Made by a program: the position numbers and the translations under genes
The notes under the pieces: generated by a model
Database searches by the model: none
Told to the model about the DNA's origin: nothing
Seen by the model: only the letters and a program-made list of their open reading frames with translations
Assembly (NCBI GenBank): GCA_900550395.1
Contig: URSD01000007.1
Span: forward strand, 13,116-77,115
Direction of reading: 5' to 3'
Source: an uncultured Porphyromonadaceae bacterium
GTDB lineage: Bacteria; Bacteroidota; Bacteroidia; Bacteroidales; Muribaculaceae
DNA: 64,000 bases
Shown: positions 1 to 8,153 of the stretch, piece after piece
Position numbering within the stretch: the stretch's first letter is position 1
Layout: each line of letters begins with the position of its first letter

Positions 1-248
1 CGGAGTACGTGCTGCGCCTGATGCTCGACACGCTCAACCACATTCTGATACGCGAAAAATATGTCTACTATAAGGAGACTTTCGAGAAAGGCGTACACAA
101 ACTGATTGACGACATCATGGCGTACGCCGACGCCCATGCCCTTGTGGACACGGCCGCCGGCAGGCTGCACGAAATGTCGCGCGACATGAATCTTGGCACG
201 GCGTCGTTCCGCGGACGGATGCTGAGGAGGTTCATGTTTCTGAGTTAG
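1..248 (+). CDS. C-terminal fragment of an unrecognised protein
   Basis: The reading frame is already open at the left edge and ends in TAG, leaving 81 visible residues with no start. The fragment looks mostly helical and charged: it begins EYVLRLMLDTLNHIL, continues through an alternating Lys/Glu/Asp stretch, and ends in an Arg-rich tail (RGRMLRRFMFLS). I see no signal peptide, membrane segment or catalytic motif and do not recognise the family. The stop codon lies inside a tandem heptamer repeat, so the extreme C-terminus is encoded by repeat sequence. The gene's 5' part and neighbours are outside the window. Confidence 0.6.
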   Translation, partial: EYVLRLMLDTLNHILIREKYVYYKETFEKGVHKLIDDIMAYADAHALVDTAAGRLHEMSRDMNLGTASFRGRMLRRFMFLS

Positions 249-271
249 GAGTTAGGAGTTAGGAGTGAGGA
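244..271. repeat. tandem heptamer GTTAGGA, four copies
   Basis: Three exact copies of GTTAGGA and one variant (GTGAGGA) follow head to tail and overlap the stop codon of the preceding gene. A short array like this can change copy number by slippage, which here would alter the last codons of the upstream protein or the spacing to the palindromes downstream. Confidence 0.75.
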
Positions 272-279
272 GTTGTGCA

Positions 280-383
280 ACCCGCCATGCGGCGGGTAGA
301 TGCATTTTTGCGGACTTACCTCGGGTACGGCGCTGCGCGCCTTAACCCGAGGCTAACCATATTTTACCCGCCATGCGGCGGGT
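280..383. repeat. REP-like cluster: two identical hairpins flanking a third
   Basis: Two identical palindromes, ACCCGCC-ATGC-GGCGGGT (7-bp stem, 4-nt loop), lie at 280-297 and 366-383. Between them, CCTCGGGT at 319-326 pairs with ACCCGAGG at 345-352. The layout, two copies of one palindrome flanking another in an intergenic gap, is that of bacterial interspersed palindromic (REP-type) elements. The hairpins may also act as a terminator between the two convergent genes, since the left gene reads rightward and the DUF4252 operon reads leftward into this gap. No U-tract follows them. Confidence 0.55.
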
Positions 384-458
384 AATCGACTGACGAACTG
401 CCAAATAGCAACATAAAGGCACTCGATAAATCGTCCGAAATGATATTTGAACCGCATT

Positions 459-480
459 GCACGAGCCGTGCGTCCCTACA
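459..480. repeat. short palindrome GCACG-AGC-CGTGC with GTCCCTACA flank
   Basis: A 5-bp stem with a 3-nt loop is followed by GTCCCTACA. It lies just downstream of the leftward operon's last stop codon (513) and in the same gap as the REP-like cluster. It looks like a second, unrelated dispersed palindrome; copy number elsewhere in the genome cannot be judged from this window. Confidence 0.35.
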
Positions 481-512
481 AGCGGGGTTCTGCAACACCT
501 TCAACTCCAGTC

Positions 513-998
513 CTATTCCAGGTTGTCCTCCATGAATTTGGAGAGGTCGAATTTGCCGCGGAGGAAAACGACGTTGGTTTCGCGTCCCTCGGAGGAGTGG
601 ATAAGGAGTTCGCGGATGATGGTGCCGTCGCTTTTCGGCATCAGGGCGTAGATGGCGGTAGTCTCACCGGCGCTGCGTGTCTCCAGCAACAGTTCCAGAC
701 GGCGTTCCCGTACCACTGCGGCTACGTCCTGCGCTATCGAGGCGGCAGAAGCAGCATCGTTGCATTCAAACGCCTCCACTGTCTTAACCTTGCCGCCATA
801 CTCGGAGTAGTCGTCGTCGGCACCGGCCAGACGTCCGAGTATCATCATGGTGCCTACCGGCACTCTGACGCCCTCGGAGGCGGGGTAGCCGTTCAGGGCG
901 CCGAGCACTTTGGGCTTGCCTATGATGCAGCTGCCCAACATTGACGCCAGAAGCAGCATCACGACGGGCAGCCACAGTGTTTTTCGGACGGCCATCAT
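513..998 (-). CDS. DUF4252 lipoprotein
   Basis: 161 residues. It opens with a lipoprotein signal (hydrophobic run then LGSC, Cys about residue 24), so it is probably anchored in the envelope. The remainder matches the DUF4252 pattern: a central helical segment (AASIAQDVAAVVRERRLELL) followed by a strand-rich half with LIHSSEGRETNVVFLRGKFD near the end. The family is known mainly from Bacteroidota and has no established biochemical role. The start overlaps the stop of the upstream DUF4252 gene by ATGA, so the two are translationally coupled and are the last two genes of a sigma/anti-sigma operon. It is likely a target or sensor component of that regulon (inference). Confidence 0.75.
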   Translation of the reverse strand: MMAVRKTLWLPVVMLLLASMLGSCIIGKPKVLGALNGYPASEGVRVPVGTMMILGRLAGADDDYSEYGGKVKTVEAFECNDAASAASIAQDVAAVVRERRLELLLETRSAGETTAIYALMPKSDGTIIRELLIHSSEGRETNVVFLRGKFDLSKFMEDNLE

Positions 999-1489
999 TT
1001 TTCGGAGCCATAATTCTGCAGAGCCTCGATATCGACGGTTCCGCGTATATAGATAAGGCTGTATTCATCGCCGTCGCGGGCCTCTATGAGCAGAGATTTC
1101 AGCACGGCAGGATTGTCGTCCGGTACGATACCGTAGATACGCGTTGCCTCGTCGCCGCCGTCGCGCGCCTCCACTATCAGCTCCAGCTTCATGCTGTCGA
1201 CGAGAGCCTGCGCCTGCTGCTGCAACTCCGGAATAAGTGCTTTCTTCTCGCAGTTCAGTATCTCTATCGACTCCATGTCGGTGATACCGGCGCAGACGTC
1301 GCCGAGGTCGCCACGCTCCATGAATGCGGCTTTGCCTGCGAAACGCAAGCCGGCTTTGCCGATATATACAGACTCCACCCCGGGCTTGTCGGCGAAACTT
1401 CCGAATATGCGGCCCGACTGAGCAGCGAGCGCAGGAGGCATGACGGCCATCCAGGCCGCCAGCAGAACTATTGCAATGATTTTCTTCAT
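995..1489 (-). CDS. DUF4252 secreted protein
   Basis: 164 residues with an N-terminal signal peptide cleaved after an ALA-A type site (MKKIIAIVLLAAWMAVMPP then ALA) and no lipobox Cys, unlike its downstream paralogue. The body has the same plan: a helical stretch (ALIPELQQQAQALVDSMKLE) then strands ending LIYIRGTVDIEALQNY. Having one secreted and one lipid-anchored DUF4252 protein in tandem suggests duplication and divergence. It lies 7 bp downstream of the anti-sigma-like gene in the same operon. Function of the family is not established; an envelope role is inferred from the signal peptide. Confidence 0.75.
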   Translation of the reverse strand: MKKIIAIVLLAAWMAVMPPALAAQSGRIFGSFADKPGVESVYIGKAGLRFAGKAAFMERGDLGDVCAGITDMESIEILNCEKKALIPELQQQAQALVDSMKLELIVEARDGGDEATRIYGIVPDDNPAVLKSLLIEARDGDEYSLIYIRGTVDIEALQNYGSEK

Positions 1490-1496
1490 AGTTATA

Positions 1497-2153
1497 TCAG
1501 TTTTCTTTATTATTTGACATAGGATTCTTAATTATGGCCGCGGCCATCTCGGCGTGCTCCACACCGTCGGCAGTCTTGCCGAGCGTACGGCGGAGCCTTG
1601 CAAGCACACGGAAGGTAGCGTCCACGGCCGCAGCCGAGTCGGTGAGCTCAACGGTCTGCCGTGCGGCTATCTGCCGGGGTGTGACAACGCGTGCCTTACC
1701 TACCCTCACGGTATCGGCTGCAAGGTCATTGGCAGCCGCCATCGAGAGAGTATCCACCACCGACAAGCCGGTGCGAATCTCCTCGCCTGCGCCGGCAATC
1801 AGAACATCCGCTTCCTGCGGCATCTCGGGGCGGGGCAGAAGGAAGACAGCGACGGCGATGAGGGCTGCCACAGATGCAGCCACAGCGGCCCACCGGCGCA
1901 GCAGGAGGAACTTACGGCGAGGCTTGCCGACGGTGGCGGCAAGTATGCGTGCCTCCATACCGGCAGGCGGCACGGCGTGAGCATCGGCCATGCGAGCCAG
2001 CGCGCGAAATATAGCGGCATCGGGGGCGAACTCCTGCGGCACGTCGCCAGTAGCGGTGGAGGAGAAGTAGCGCTTCAGCTCGTCGACCTGGGCCGATGTG
2101 GCCGAGCCGTCGTAGTAAGCGTCAAGCAATGTGCGTAGTCTGTCCCTGTTCAT
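1497..2153 (-). CDS. putative anti-sigma factor, single-pass membrane protein
   Basis: 218 residues. The N-terminal ~80 residues are cytoplasmic and helical (MNRDRLRTLLDAYYDGSATS, resembling the start of zinc-free anti-sigma domains). A basic stretch KPRRKFLLLRRW precedes a single membrane segment at about 88-107 (AAVAASVAALIAVAVFLLP), and the rest faces the periplasm. Its start overlaps the end of the sigma gene by ATGA, the usual sigma/anti-sigma arrangement. No HxxxCxxC zinc motif is present. The periplasmic part is short and lacks a carboxypeptidase-like or STN domain, so it is not a FecR-type regulator. It would hold the sigma factor at the membrane until an envelope signal arrives (inference). 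Confidence 0.65.
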   Translation of the reverse strand: MNRDRLRTLLDAYYDGSATSAQVDELKRYFSSTATGDVPQEFAPDAAIFRALARMADAHAVPPAGMEARILAATVGKPRRKFLLLRRWAAVAASVAALIAVAVFLLPRPEMPQEADVLIAGAGEEIRTGLSVVDTLSMAAANDLAADTVRVGKARVVTPRQIAARQTVELTDSAAAVDATFRVLARLRRTLGKTADGVEHAEMAAAIIKNPMSNNKEN

Positions 2154-2641
2154 GACTCCATATATTTAATGTACATTTCTCTTATTTTTTTACGGCCGCG
2201 GCTGAGCAACTGGCGCACGTTGCCTGGCGAGTAGCCCGTCAGCTCGGCGATTTCCTCGTTAGAGCGTTCATCAAAAGCGCTCAGGCGCACCACCTCGCGC
2301 TGGCCTTCCGGAAGAGAATCCACGATGCGCCCGATAAACTCCACCGAGTCAGGCTCCGGCATAGAGGCGCCACCGCGGTCCGGCTCTATTTCGGCCAGGG
2401 ATGAGCGACGGCGCAGGATGTCGACAGCCGTGCGGCGAAGCATCCACATCGAGTAAGCCTCGGGATTCTGCACCGAGGCCATAGCGTCGCCGCTGCGCCA
2501 TATCCGCACCATCGCCTCCTGCACGGCATCCTGAGCGTCGCCGCGGCGGTCGCCCAGAATGGCGCAGGCCGCCGAATAGAGCCGCGGATACAGCGGCACG
2601 AAGCGTTCGGTGAAGATGTGTTCTATGCGGTTCATACCCAT
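2150..2641 (-). CDS. ECF RNA polymerase sigma factor
   Basis: 163 residues, normal length for an ECF (group 4) sigma factor. Region 2 is visible as DAQDAVQEAMVRIWRSG followed by NPEAYSMWMLRRTAVDILRR (core binding and -10 recognition), and region 4 as PEGQREVVRLSAFDERSNEE then IAELTGYSPGNVRQLLSRGR (helix-turn-helix). Two in-frame ATGs lie 6 bp apart (2641 and 2635); the second (MNRIEHIF) is equally likely. It heads the operon with its presumed anti-sigma factor and two DUF4252 genes and is transcribed divergently from the 59-aa membrane protein gene. I find no clean TAnnTTTG box in front of it, which is compatible with autoregulation by its own sigma. Confidence 0.85.
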   Translation of the reverse strand: MGMNRIEHIFTERFVPLYPRLYSAACAILGDRRGDAQDAVQEAMVRIWRSGDAMASVQNPEAYSMWMLRRTAVDILRRRSSLAEIEPDRGGASMPEPDSVEFIGRIVDSLPEGQREVVRLSAFDERSNEEIAELTGYSPGNVRQLLSRGRKKIREMYIKYMES

Positions 2642-2707
2642 TAGACGCAGACCGGGCTGAGTTTGTTACAGCCGGCACAAATATTTTTCTGTGTCCGAAA
2701 AATGTTG

Positions 2708-2715
2708 TAAATTTG
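2708..2715 (+). promoter_or_regulatory. -7 box TAAATTTG, 6 nt before ATG
   Basis: A perfect TAnnTTTG box ends 6 nt before the ATG at 2722. No good TTG lies 19-20 bp upstream (TTTTTCTG is the nearest). With such spacing the transcript would start at or next to the ATG, so the mRNA is predicted to be leaderless. Confidence 0.6.
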
Positions 2716-2721
2716 CAGCGT

Positions 2722-2901
2722 ATGACAATGAAGAAAACAACTGCCGCCGGTCTTGCGCTGCTGTTCCTGCTGTGGCTGGGACTCGTGGCGCTCATAATCG
2801 CCGGCACACCTAAATTCACACTGTACACGGCGTTTGTCATCGTGGCCTCGGGTATAATCATCTTTGTGCCGCTTTACCGTAAATATTTCAAAGGAAATTA
2901 A
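2722..2901 (+). CDS. 59-aa two-helix membrane protein
   Basis: A small protein with two predicted membrane helices, roughly residues 8-27 (AGLALLFLLWLGLVALIIAG) and 35-51 (AFVIVASGIIIFVPLY), joined by a short loop and ending in a basic tail KYFKGN. I chose ATG 2722 (MTMKKTT) because the earlier TTG codon lies inside the promoter box. Its stop is followed one base later by the dxs start, so it leads the dxs-trkA-trkH operon. I do not recognise a named family. It may be a small accessory protein of the inner membrane, but nothing in its sequence fixes a role. Confidence 0.65.
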   Translation: MTMKKTTAAGLALLFLLWLGLVALIIAGTPKFTLYTAFVIVASGIIIFVPLYRKYFKGN

Positions 2902-2902
2902 C

Positions 2903-4825
2903 ATGGCATCAGAAGGCAACGACAACGGTTCGCTTCTCTCCTCCATCGCCTCGCCGGCCGACCTCCGCAAGCTCTCTCTGGAGCAGCTGCCGGAATTGTG
3001 CGCCGAGATACGCAATTTCCTGATCGACAACCTGAGCAAGAACCCCGGCCACTTCGGCTCCAGCATGGGAGCCGTAGAGCTGAGCGTGGCGTTGCACTAT
3101 GTGTTGAACACGCCTTACGACCGCATCGTCTGGGACGTGGGACATCAGGCTTACGCCCACAAGCTGCTGACGGGGCGCCGTGAGGCATTCGCCGAGGGCA
3201 ACAGGCGCCTGGGCGGCATCAGCGGATTCCCCAACCCCGCGGAGAGCCCGTACGACACCTTCAGCGCCGGACATGCGTCGAACAGCATCTCGGCAGCTCT
3301 GGGCATGGCAATGGCAAGCAAGCTGCACCACGAAAGTCCGCGCCGCAACATAGTGGCCGTGATCGGCGACGCCTCCATCAGCGGCGGCCTCGCTTTCGAG
3401 GGCATAAACAATGCGGCCAACACGCCCAACAACCTCCTCATCATCCTCAACGACAACGACATGAGCATCGACAAGAACGTCGGTTCGCTCAACTCGTACT
3501 TCGCCGAGATGACGACGTCGCACGGCTACAACCGCATGCGCTACAGGCTGTACCGCATGCTGCGCAAAATAGGAGCCGTGAACGACCGCGGCAAGGGCGC
3601 GATACTGCGCTTCAACAACAGCATCAAGTCGCTGCTGATGGGGAGCCAGAACATCTTCGAGGGCCTGAACATACGCTATTTCGGGCCGTTCGACGGCAAC
3701 GACGTGGCCACAGTGGTGCGCGTGCTGCGCGACATCAAGGACATGGACGGCCCGCGCATCCTGCACCTGCACACCGTAAAGGGCAAAGGCTATGAGCCCG
3801 CCGAGAAAGACCCCGCTTCCTGGCATGCTCCGGGACGCTTCGACGCCGCCACAGGCAAGCGCGCCGAAGAAAGCGCCGGGCCTGACGGGCACATGAAGTA
3901 TCAGGACGTGTTCGGCCACACACTGCTCGAACTCGCCCGCGCCGACAGCAACATCGTAGCCGTCACGGCGGCGATGGCAAGCGGCACATCCGTGAGCATA
4001 ATGCAGAAAGAGATGCCGGAGAGGGTGTTCGACGTGGGAATCTCCGAAGGCCACGCCGTGACCTTCGCCGGCGGCATGGCAAAGGATGGTCTGCGTCCTT
4101 TCGTAGCCATCTACTCCAGCTTCCTGCAACGCGCCTACGACCACATAATCCACGACGTAGCCCTGATGGGGCTGCCGGTGACATTCTGCATAGACCGCGC
4201 CGGCATAGTGGGAGAAGACGGCGCAACGCACCACGGAGCGTTTGACATAGCCTACATGCGCACCGTGCCCGGCATGACCGTGGCCGCACCGCGCGACGAG
4301 CTGTGGCTGCGCCGGCTCATGCTCACGGCAGCCACCGGAGAGCACGGCCCCATGGCAATACGCTATCCGCGCGGGCGCGGCAGCATGGACGACCCACTCG
4401 GCACGCCGGTGGAGAGCGCCCCGACAGGCCGTGGAGAAAAGCTCAAGGACGGCACCGAGGCATGCGTGCTCACCATAGGCACCATAGCCGGACCGGCCGC
4501 CGAGGCCATCAGAAGCCTCGAGGCCGAAGGACACAGCATAGCCCACTACGACATGGTCTTCGCCAAGCCCCTCGACGAGAACATTCTGCGCGAGGTGGCG
4601 GCCAAAGGCGCACCTATAATCACCGCCGAGGACGGCATAGCGCACGGCGGCATGGGCTCGGCCGTGGCCGAGTGGCTGGCCGACAACGGCCACACGCTGC
4701 CCGTACACCGCATAGGTCTGCCCGACGCTTTCGTAACCCAGGGCACACCGGCGCAGCTCGCCGCCATATGCGGCACTGATGCCGCAGGAATACGCGACAC
4801 CATAGCCAATGTCATAAAGAAATGA
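2903..4825 (+). CDS. dxs: 1-deoxy-D-xylulose-5-phosphate synthase
   Basis: 640 residues, the usual length. It condenses pyruvate and glyceraldehyde 3-phosphate with thiamine diphosphate, the first step of the MEP isoprenoid pathway, and also supplies thiamine and pyridoxal synthesis. Visible family landmarks are GHFGSSMGAVELSVALHYV and WDVGHQAYAHKLLTGRR in the N-terminal domain, the cofactor site GDASISGGLAFEGINNA near residue 154 with ILNDNDMSI after it, the catalytic glutamate in VGISEGHAVTFAGG near 381, and DRAGIVGEDGATHHGAFD. The cofactor motif reads GDA where most homologues have GDG. The start follows the previous stop by one base, and the end overlaps trkA by ATGA, so it is co-translated with potassium uptake genes. 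Confidence 0.95.
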   Translation: MASEGNDNGSLLSSIASPADLRKLSLEQLPELCAEIRNFLIDNLSKNPGHFGSSMGAVELSVALHYVLNTPYDRIVWDVGHQAYAHKLLTGRREAFAEGNRRLGGISGFPNPAESPYDTFSAGHASNSISAALGMAMASKLHHESPRRNIVAVIGDASISGGLAFEGINNAANTPNNLLIILNDNDMSIDKNVGSLNSYFAEMTTSHGYNRMRYRLYRMLRKIGAVNDRGKGAILRFNNSIKSLLMGSQNIFEGLNIRYFGPFDGNDVATVVRVLRDIKDMDGPRILHLHTVKGKGYEPAEKDPASWHAPGRFDAATGKRAEESAGPDGHMKYQDVFGHTLLELARADSNIVAVTAAMASGTSVSIMQKEMPERVFDVGISEGHAVTFAGGMAKDGLRPFVAIYSSFLQRAYDHIIHDVALMGLPVTFCIDRAGIVGEDGATHHGAFDIAYMRTVPGMTVAAPRDELWLRRLMLTAATGEHGPMAIRYPRGRGSMDDPLGTPVESAPTGRGEKLKDGTEACVLTIGTIAGPAAEAIRSLEAEGHSIAHYDMVFAKPLDENILREVAAKGAPIITAEDGIAHGGMGSAVAEWLADNGHTLPVHRIGLPDAFVTQGTPAQLAAICGTDAAGIRDTIANVIKK

Positions 4826-6156
4826 AAATCGTCATAGCCGGAGCCGGAGAAGTAGGTTCGCACCTTGCAAAACTCCTCAGCAACGAGGAGCAGGACATTC
4901 TGCTCATCGACGAGGACGCCGACCGCCTGGCGGCACTGGACGCCAGCTACAACATCATGACGATGGCCGGCAACCCGACGTCGTTCCTGAACCTGCGCAA
5001 CGCCCTGCGCGACGGCTGCGACATATTCATAGCCGTAACGCCCATCGAGGCCAGCAACGTAGTGGCCTGCTCCATAGCCAAGACGATGGGGGCCGGCATC
5101 ACCGTGGCCCGTATCAGCCACTACGGCTACATGGCGCCCGAGAACCGCGAGTCGATGAAGCGCATGGGCGTGGACAGGGTCATATACCCGGAATATCTCG
5201 CCGCCCAGGAGATACTGACCGCGCTCGACCATCCGTGGACGCGCTACTGGTATGAATTCCACAACGGCGAGATAATCCTTGCCGGCGTGCGGCTGCGCAG
5301 CGGGGCGCCCCTGGTGGGAATGCAGCTGAAAGACTTCGCATCCTCCAACCACAATTTCCACGTGTCGGCCATAAAGCGCGACCACGAGAGCATCATTCCC
5401 CGCGGTGACGACCGCATGGAGGAAGGCGACATACTGTACCTGACGTTCACCCGCGACGACGTGGATGCGCTGCGGCATCTTACGGGCAAGACCGACTTCC
5501 GCGTGCGCCGCGTGGTAATCATGGGCGGCGACAAGATGGCCGTGCGGGTGTACGACCTCGGGCATGACCGCTACCGCTTCACCATCATAGAGAGCGACCG
5601 CGACCTATGCCACACTCTCCCGGCCAAATGCCCCGACGCGGAAATCATCATGGGCGACGGCCGCGACCCCGAGCTGTGGACCGAGACCGGCCTGGACAGC
5701 GCCGATGCCTTTGTGGCGCTCACATCCAGCTCCGAGACCAACATACTGGCATGCATGGCGGCGAAGGACCTCGGAGTGAAGCGCACCGTGGCCGAAGTGG
5801 AGAACCTTCAGTTCATCAACCTCGCCGAGGGCATGAACATCGGCAAGGTAGTCAACAAAAAACTCCTGGCAAGCAGCAACATATTCCAGCTCATGCTCGA
5901 CGCCGACGCATCGTCGGCCAAATGCCTCGCGCTCATTGACGCCGAGGTGGCGGAGCTGGAGGTGCGTGCCGGCTCCCGCATCACGGAGGCACCCGTGCGC
6001 AAGCTCAGTCTGCCTCGCAGCATGACACTGGCTGCGCTGATACGCGACGGCCACGGCATGCTGATAGACGGCAACACACACATACAGGCCGGCGACCATG
6101 TGCTGGTATTTTTCCTGCAGGGAGCCATACACAAGGTGGAGCGCCTATTCTCCTGA
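4822..6156 (+). CDS. trkA: Trk potassium uptake regulatory subunit TrkA
   Basis: 444 residues: a cytoplasmic protein with two NAD-binding RCK halves, each followed by a TrkA-C domain, that gates the TrkH channel. The first half opens with a full Rossmann motif, IVIAGAGEVGSHLAKLL, with the acidic strand end LLIDEDADR. The second half (about residue 230 on) begins VVIMGGDKMAVRVYDLG, in which the glycine motif is degenerate, so only the first half may bind nucleotide tightly. It overlaps dxs by ATGA and lies 6 bp before trkH, its membrane partner. Confidence 0.92.
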   Translation: MKIVIAGAGEVGSHLAKLLSNEEQDILLIDEDADRLAALDASYNIMTMAGNPTSFLNLRNALRDGCDIFIAVTPIEASNVVACSIAKTMGAGITVARISHYGYMAPENRESMKRMGVDRVIYPEYLAAQEILTALDHPWTRYWYEFHNGEIILAGVRLRSGAPLVGMQLKDFASSNHNFHVSAIKRDHESIIPRGDDRMEEGDILYLTFTRDDVDALRHLTGKTDFRVRRVVIMGGDKMAVRVYDLGHDRYRFTIIESDRDLCHTLPAKCPDAEIIMGDGRDPELWTETGLDSADAFVALTSSSETNILACMAAKDLGVKRTVAEVENLQFINLAEGMNIGKVVNKKLLASSNIFQLMLDADASSAKCLALIDAEVAELEVRAGSRITEAPVRKLSLPRSMTLAALIRDGHGMLIDGNTHIQAGDHVLVFFLQGAIHKVERLFS

Positions 6157-6162
6157 CACGGC

Positions 6163-7641
6163 ATGTACGGAAAACATCACCACCAGCTCGTAAATCTGCC
6201 CATGCTGCTGCGCGTGGCCGGATGGCTCATGATGATAGAGGCGCTGTTCATGCTCATTCCCATCGTCACCTGCCTGATATACGGCGAGAGCGACTGGAGT
6301 GTATTCTCGGTCATAGCCGGCATCACCGGCCTCTGCGGCTTCTTCCTGAGCCGCCGCATACGTCCGGCCCACTACGGCATGGGCAAGCGTGACGGCTTCC
6401 TGCTGACGTCGATGGTATGGGTAGTATTCTCAGTCTTCGGGATGCTGCCGTTCATGTTCTGCCGGCAGCCTCTCACGTTGAGCAGCGCATTCTTCGAGGC
6501 CATGAGCGGCTTCACCACCACGGGCGCCTCCGTAATCACCGACATCAGCGACATGAGCCACGGCGTACACATATGGCGCGCCACGATGCAGTGGCTCGGC
6601 GGCATGGGAATAATACTCTTCACCCTGGCTGTCATACCCATGCTCAACTCGTCGGGCGGCATGCTGATGTTCAACGCCGAAGTGACGGGAATCACCCACG
6701 ACAAGCTGCGGCCGCGCATAAGCGAGACGGCCAAGGCGCTGTGGATGATATATTTCGCCATCACCGCACTGCTTGTGGCCCTGCTGTGGGCAGGCCCTAT
6801 GAACTTTTTCGACAGTTTGTGCCACGCATTCGGCGCCATAAGCACCGGCGGCTACTCTACCCGCAACGACGGCATCTCGGCCTACGGGTCGGTGTACATA
6901 AAGGTGGTACTGACGGTGTTCATGTTCATCGGCGGCGTCAATTTCTCTCTCATATACCGCACTGTGCGGGGGGAATGGTCGGCTCTGCGGCGCAACGACG
7001 TGTTCCGCACGTATGTCTATATCGTTGCCGTGATGTATGTGCTGTTTGTAGCGGGCATCATGACGCAGGGCCGCTGGAACGGCTGGCAGGACCTGACAGT
7101 GAATCCTCTGTTCCAGATAGTGTCGACCATCACGTCCACCGGCTTCACGCCCACCAATTTCGAGAACTGGGGGCCGCTGGTGCTGTCGCTCGTGTTCCTG
7201 CTTATGCTTTTCGGCTCCTGCGCCGGCTCAACCAGCGGCGGTGCCAAAATCGACAGGCTGCTGTACCTGATACGCAACTGCCGGAACGAGCTGTACCGCT
7301 GCATCTATCCGCACGCAGTGATGTCGGTGCGCGTCAACGGGCGCGTCGTAGGCAGCGACATCGTCAACAAGGTGATAGCTTTCCTGTGCATATACATGCT
7401 GCTCATAGGACTGGGTGGCACCCTGCTTTCCGCCATGGGCGTTCCCATCATCGACGCGTTCTTCTCGGCTTTCTCCTGCATGAGCAACACCGGTCTCGGC
7501 GCCGGCATCACCGGCTTCGGAGGCGGCTACGACATGCTGCCCGACGCCGCCAAGTGGGTACTGTCGTTCCTGATGCTGACCGGCCGACTGGAGATATTCA
7601 CCGTACTGCTCCTGTTCGTGCCGTCGTTCTGGCGGAGATAG
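6163..7641 (+). CDS. trkH: Trk potassium uptake channel subunit TrkH
   Basis: 492 residues with about ten hydrophobic segments and four pore-loop repeats. The selectivity-filter pattern is visible as FTTTGASV, ISTGGYSTRNDG, TSTGFTPTNFENWG and MSNTGLGAG, the four-fold P-loop arrangement of Trk/Ktr/HKT channels. It imports K+ across the inner membrane under control of TrkA, encoded immediately upstream. After the stop there is an 8-bp hairpin that may mark the end of the operon. Confidence 0.92.
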   Translation: MYGKHHHQLVNLPMLLRVAGWLMMIEALFMLIPIVTCLIYGESDWSVFSVIAGITGLCGFFLSRRIRPAHYGMGKRDGFLLTSMVWVVFSVFGMLPFMFCRQPLTLSSAFFEAMSGFTTTGASVITDISDMSHGVHIWRATMQWLGGMGIILFTLAVIPMLNSSGGMLMFNAEVTGITHDKLRPRISETAKALWMIYFAITALLVALLWAGPMNFFDSLCHAFGAISTGGYSTRNDGISAYGSVYIKVVLTVFMFIGGVNFSLIYRTVRGEWSALRRNDVFRTYVYIVAVMYVLFVAGIMTQGRWNGWQDLTVNPLFQIVSTITSTGFTPTNFENWGPLVLSLVFLLMLFGSCAGSTSGGAKIDRLLYLIRNCRNELYRCIYPHAVMSVRVNGRVVGSDIVNKVIAFLCIYMLLIGLGGTLLSAMGVPIIDAFFSAFSCMSNTGLGAGITGFGGGYDMLPDAAKWVLSFLMLTGRLEIFTVLLLFVPSFWRR

Positions 7642-7651
7642 CCTTCCGCAG

Positions 7652-7675
7652 AACAATCGCGGTCCCACGATTGTT
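7652..7675 (+). terminator. hairpin after trkH
   Basis: AACAATCG pairs perfectly with CGATTGTT around an 8-nt loop, 10 nt after the trkH stop. There is no U-tract behind it (AAGGATTT follows), so it may attenuate rather than terminate, and the next gene could still be co-transcribed. Confidence 0.4.
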
Positions 7676-7704
7676 AAGGATTTATAACAAATTCTCTGAC
7701 AATC

Positions 7705-8151
7705 ATGAAACTATTGCGTCCTGTTCTGTCCCTGCTTGCACTCCTCGCCGTCTGCATCGCCCCCACGGCGTGCAGTCACGACGACGTGTGGGGTGAAGTG
7801 CCGGACAAAATCGAACAGTTCATAAACCGTTATTTCCCGAATTCCGAGCTTTCATCATGCAGCAGCACGGGGGGCAGCTACCGCGTGCGCATCAAAAACG
7901 GCCCGGGACTCACCTTCGATTCCGCCTGCGAATGGACCGCCATAGCCGGATACGGCGAGACTATGCCACAGGTGCTTGTGTTCGACCAGCTGCCGCCGGC
8001 GCTGTACGATTATCTCGAGGAAATCCAGGCCGTAGCAAAGGTGTATTCGATGGAACGTGACAAAAGCCACTATACCATCGGCCTGCAGAACACGTCGGTG
8101 GTCTACGACACCGCGACAGGCAAAATAACGTCGCCCGTGCCTCCGGTGTGA
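7705..8151 (+). CDS. PepSY-like (BLIP-type) lipoprotein
   Basis: 148 residues. The first 24 form a lipoprotein signal ending in PTAC, so the mature protein is lipid-anchored. The body fits the PepSY-like family common in Bacteroidota: an N-terminal helix (VPDKIEQFINRYFPNSEL), a strand-rich region with DSACEWTAIAGYGETMPQ, and a helix PALYDYLEEIQAVAKVYSME. PepSY-like domains are thought to bind or inhibit periplasmic enzymes, but no partner is evident here. It lies 63 bp after trkH, with a hairpin between them. Confidence 0.65.
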   Translation: MKLLRPVLSLLALLAVCIAPTACSHDDVWGEVPDKIEQFINRYFPNSELSSCSSTGGSYRVRIKNGPGLTFDSACEWTAIAGYGETMPQVLVFDQLPPALYDYLEEIQAVAKVYSMERDKSHYTIGLQNTSVVYDTATGKITSPVPPV

Positions 8152-8153
8152 TA

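Noticed and set aside
2909..4708. A 599-codon open frame antisense to dxs
   Set aside because: It has no plausible start context and no recognisable domain, and it mirrors the codon bias of GC-rich dxs. The same applies to the long antisense frames over the barrel gene (46381-48231) and over glnS (53939-55675).
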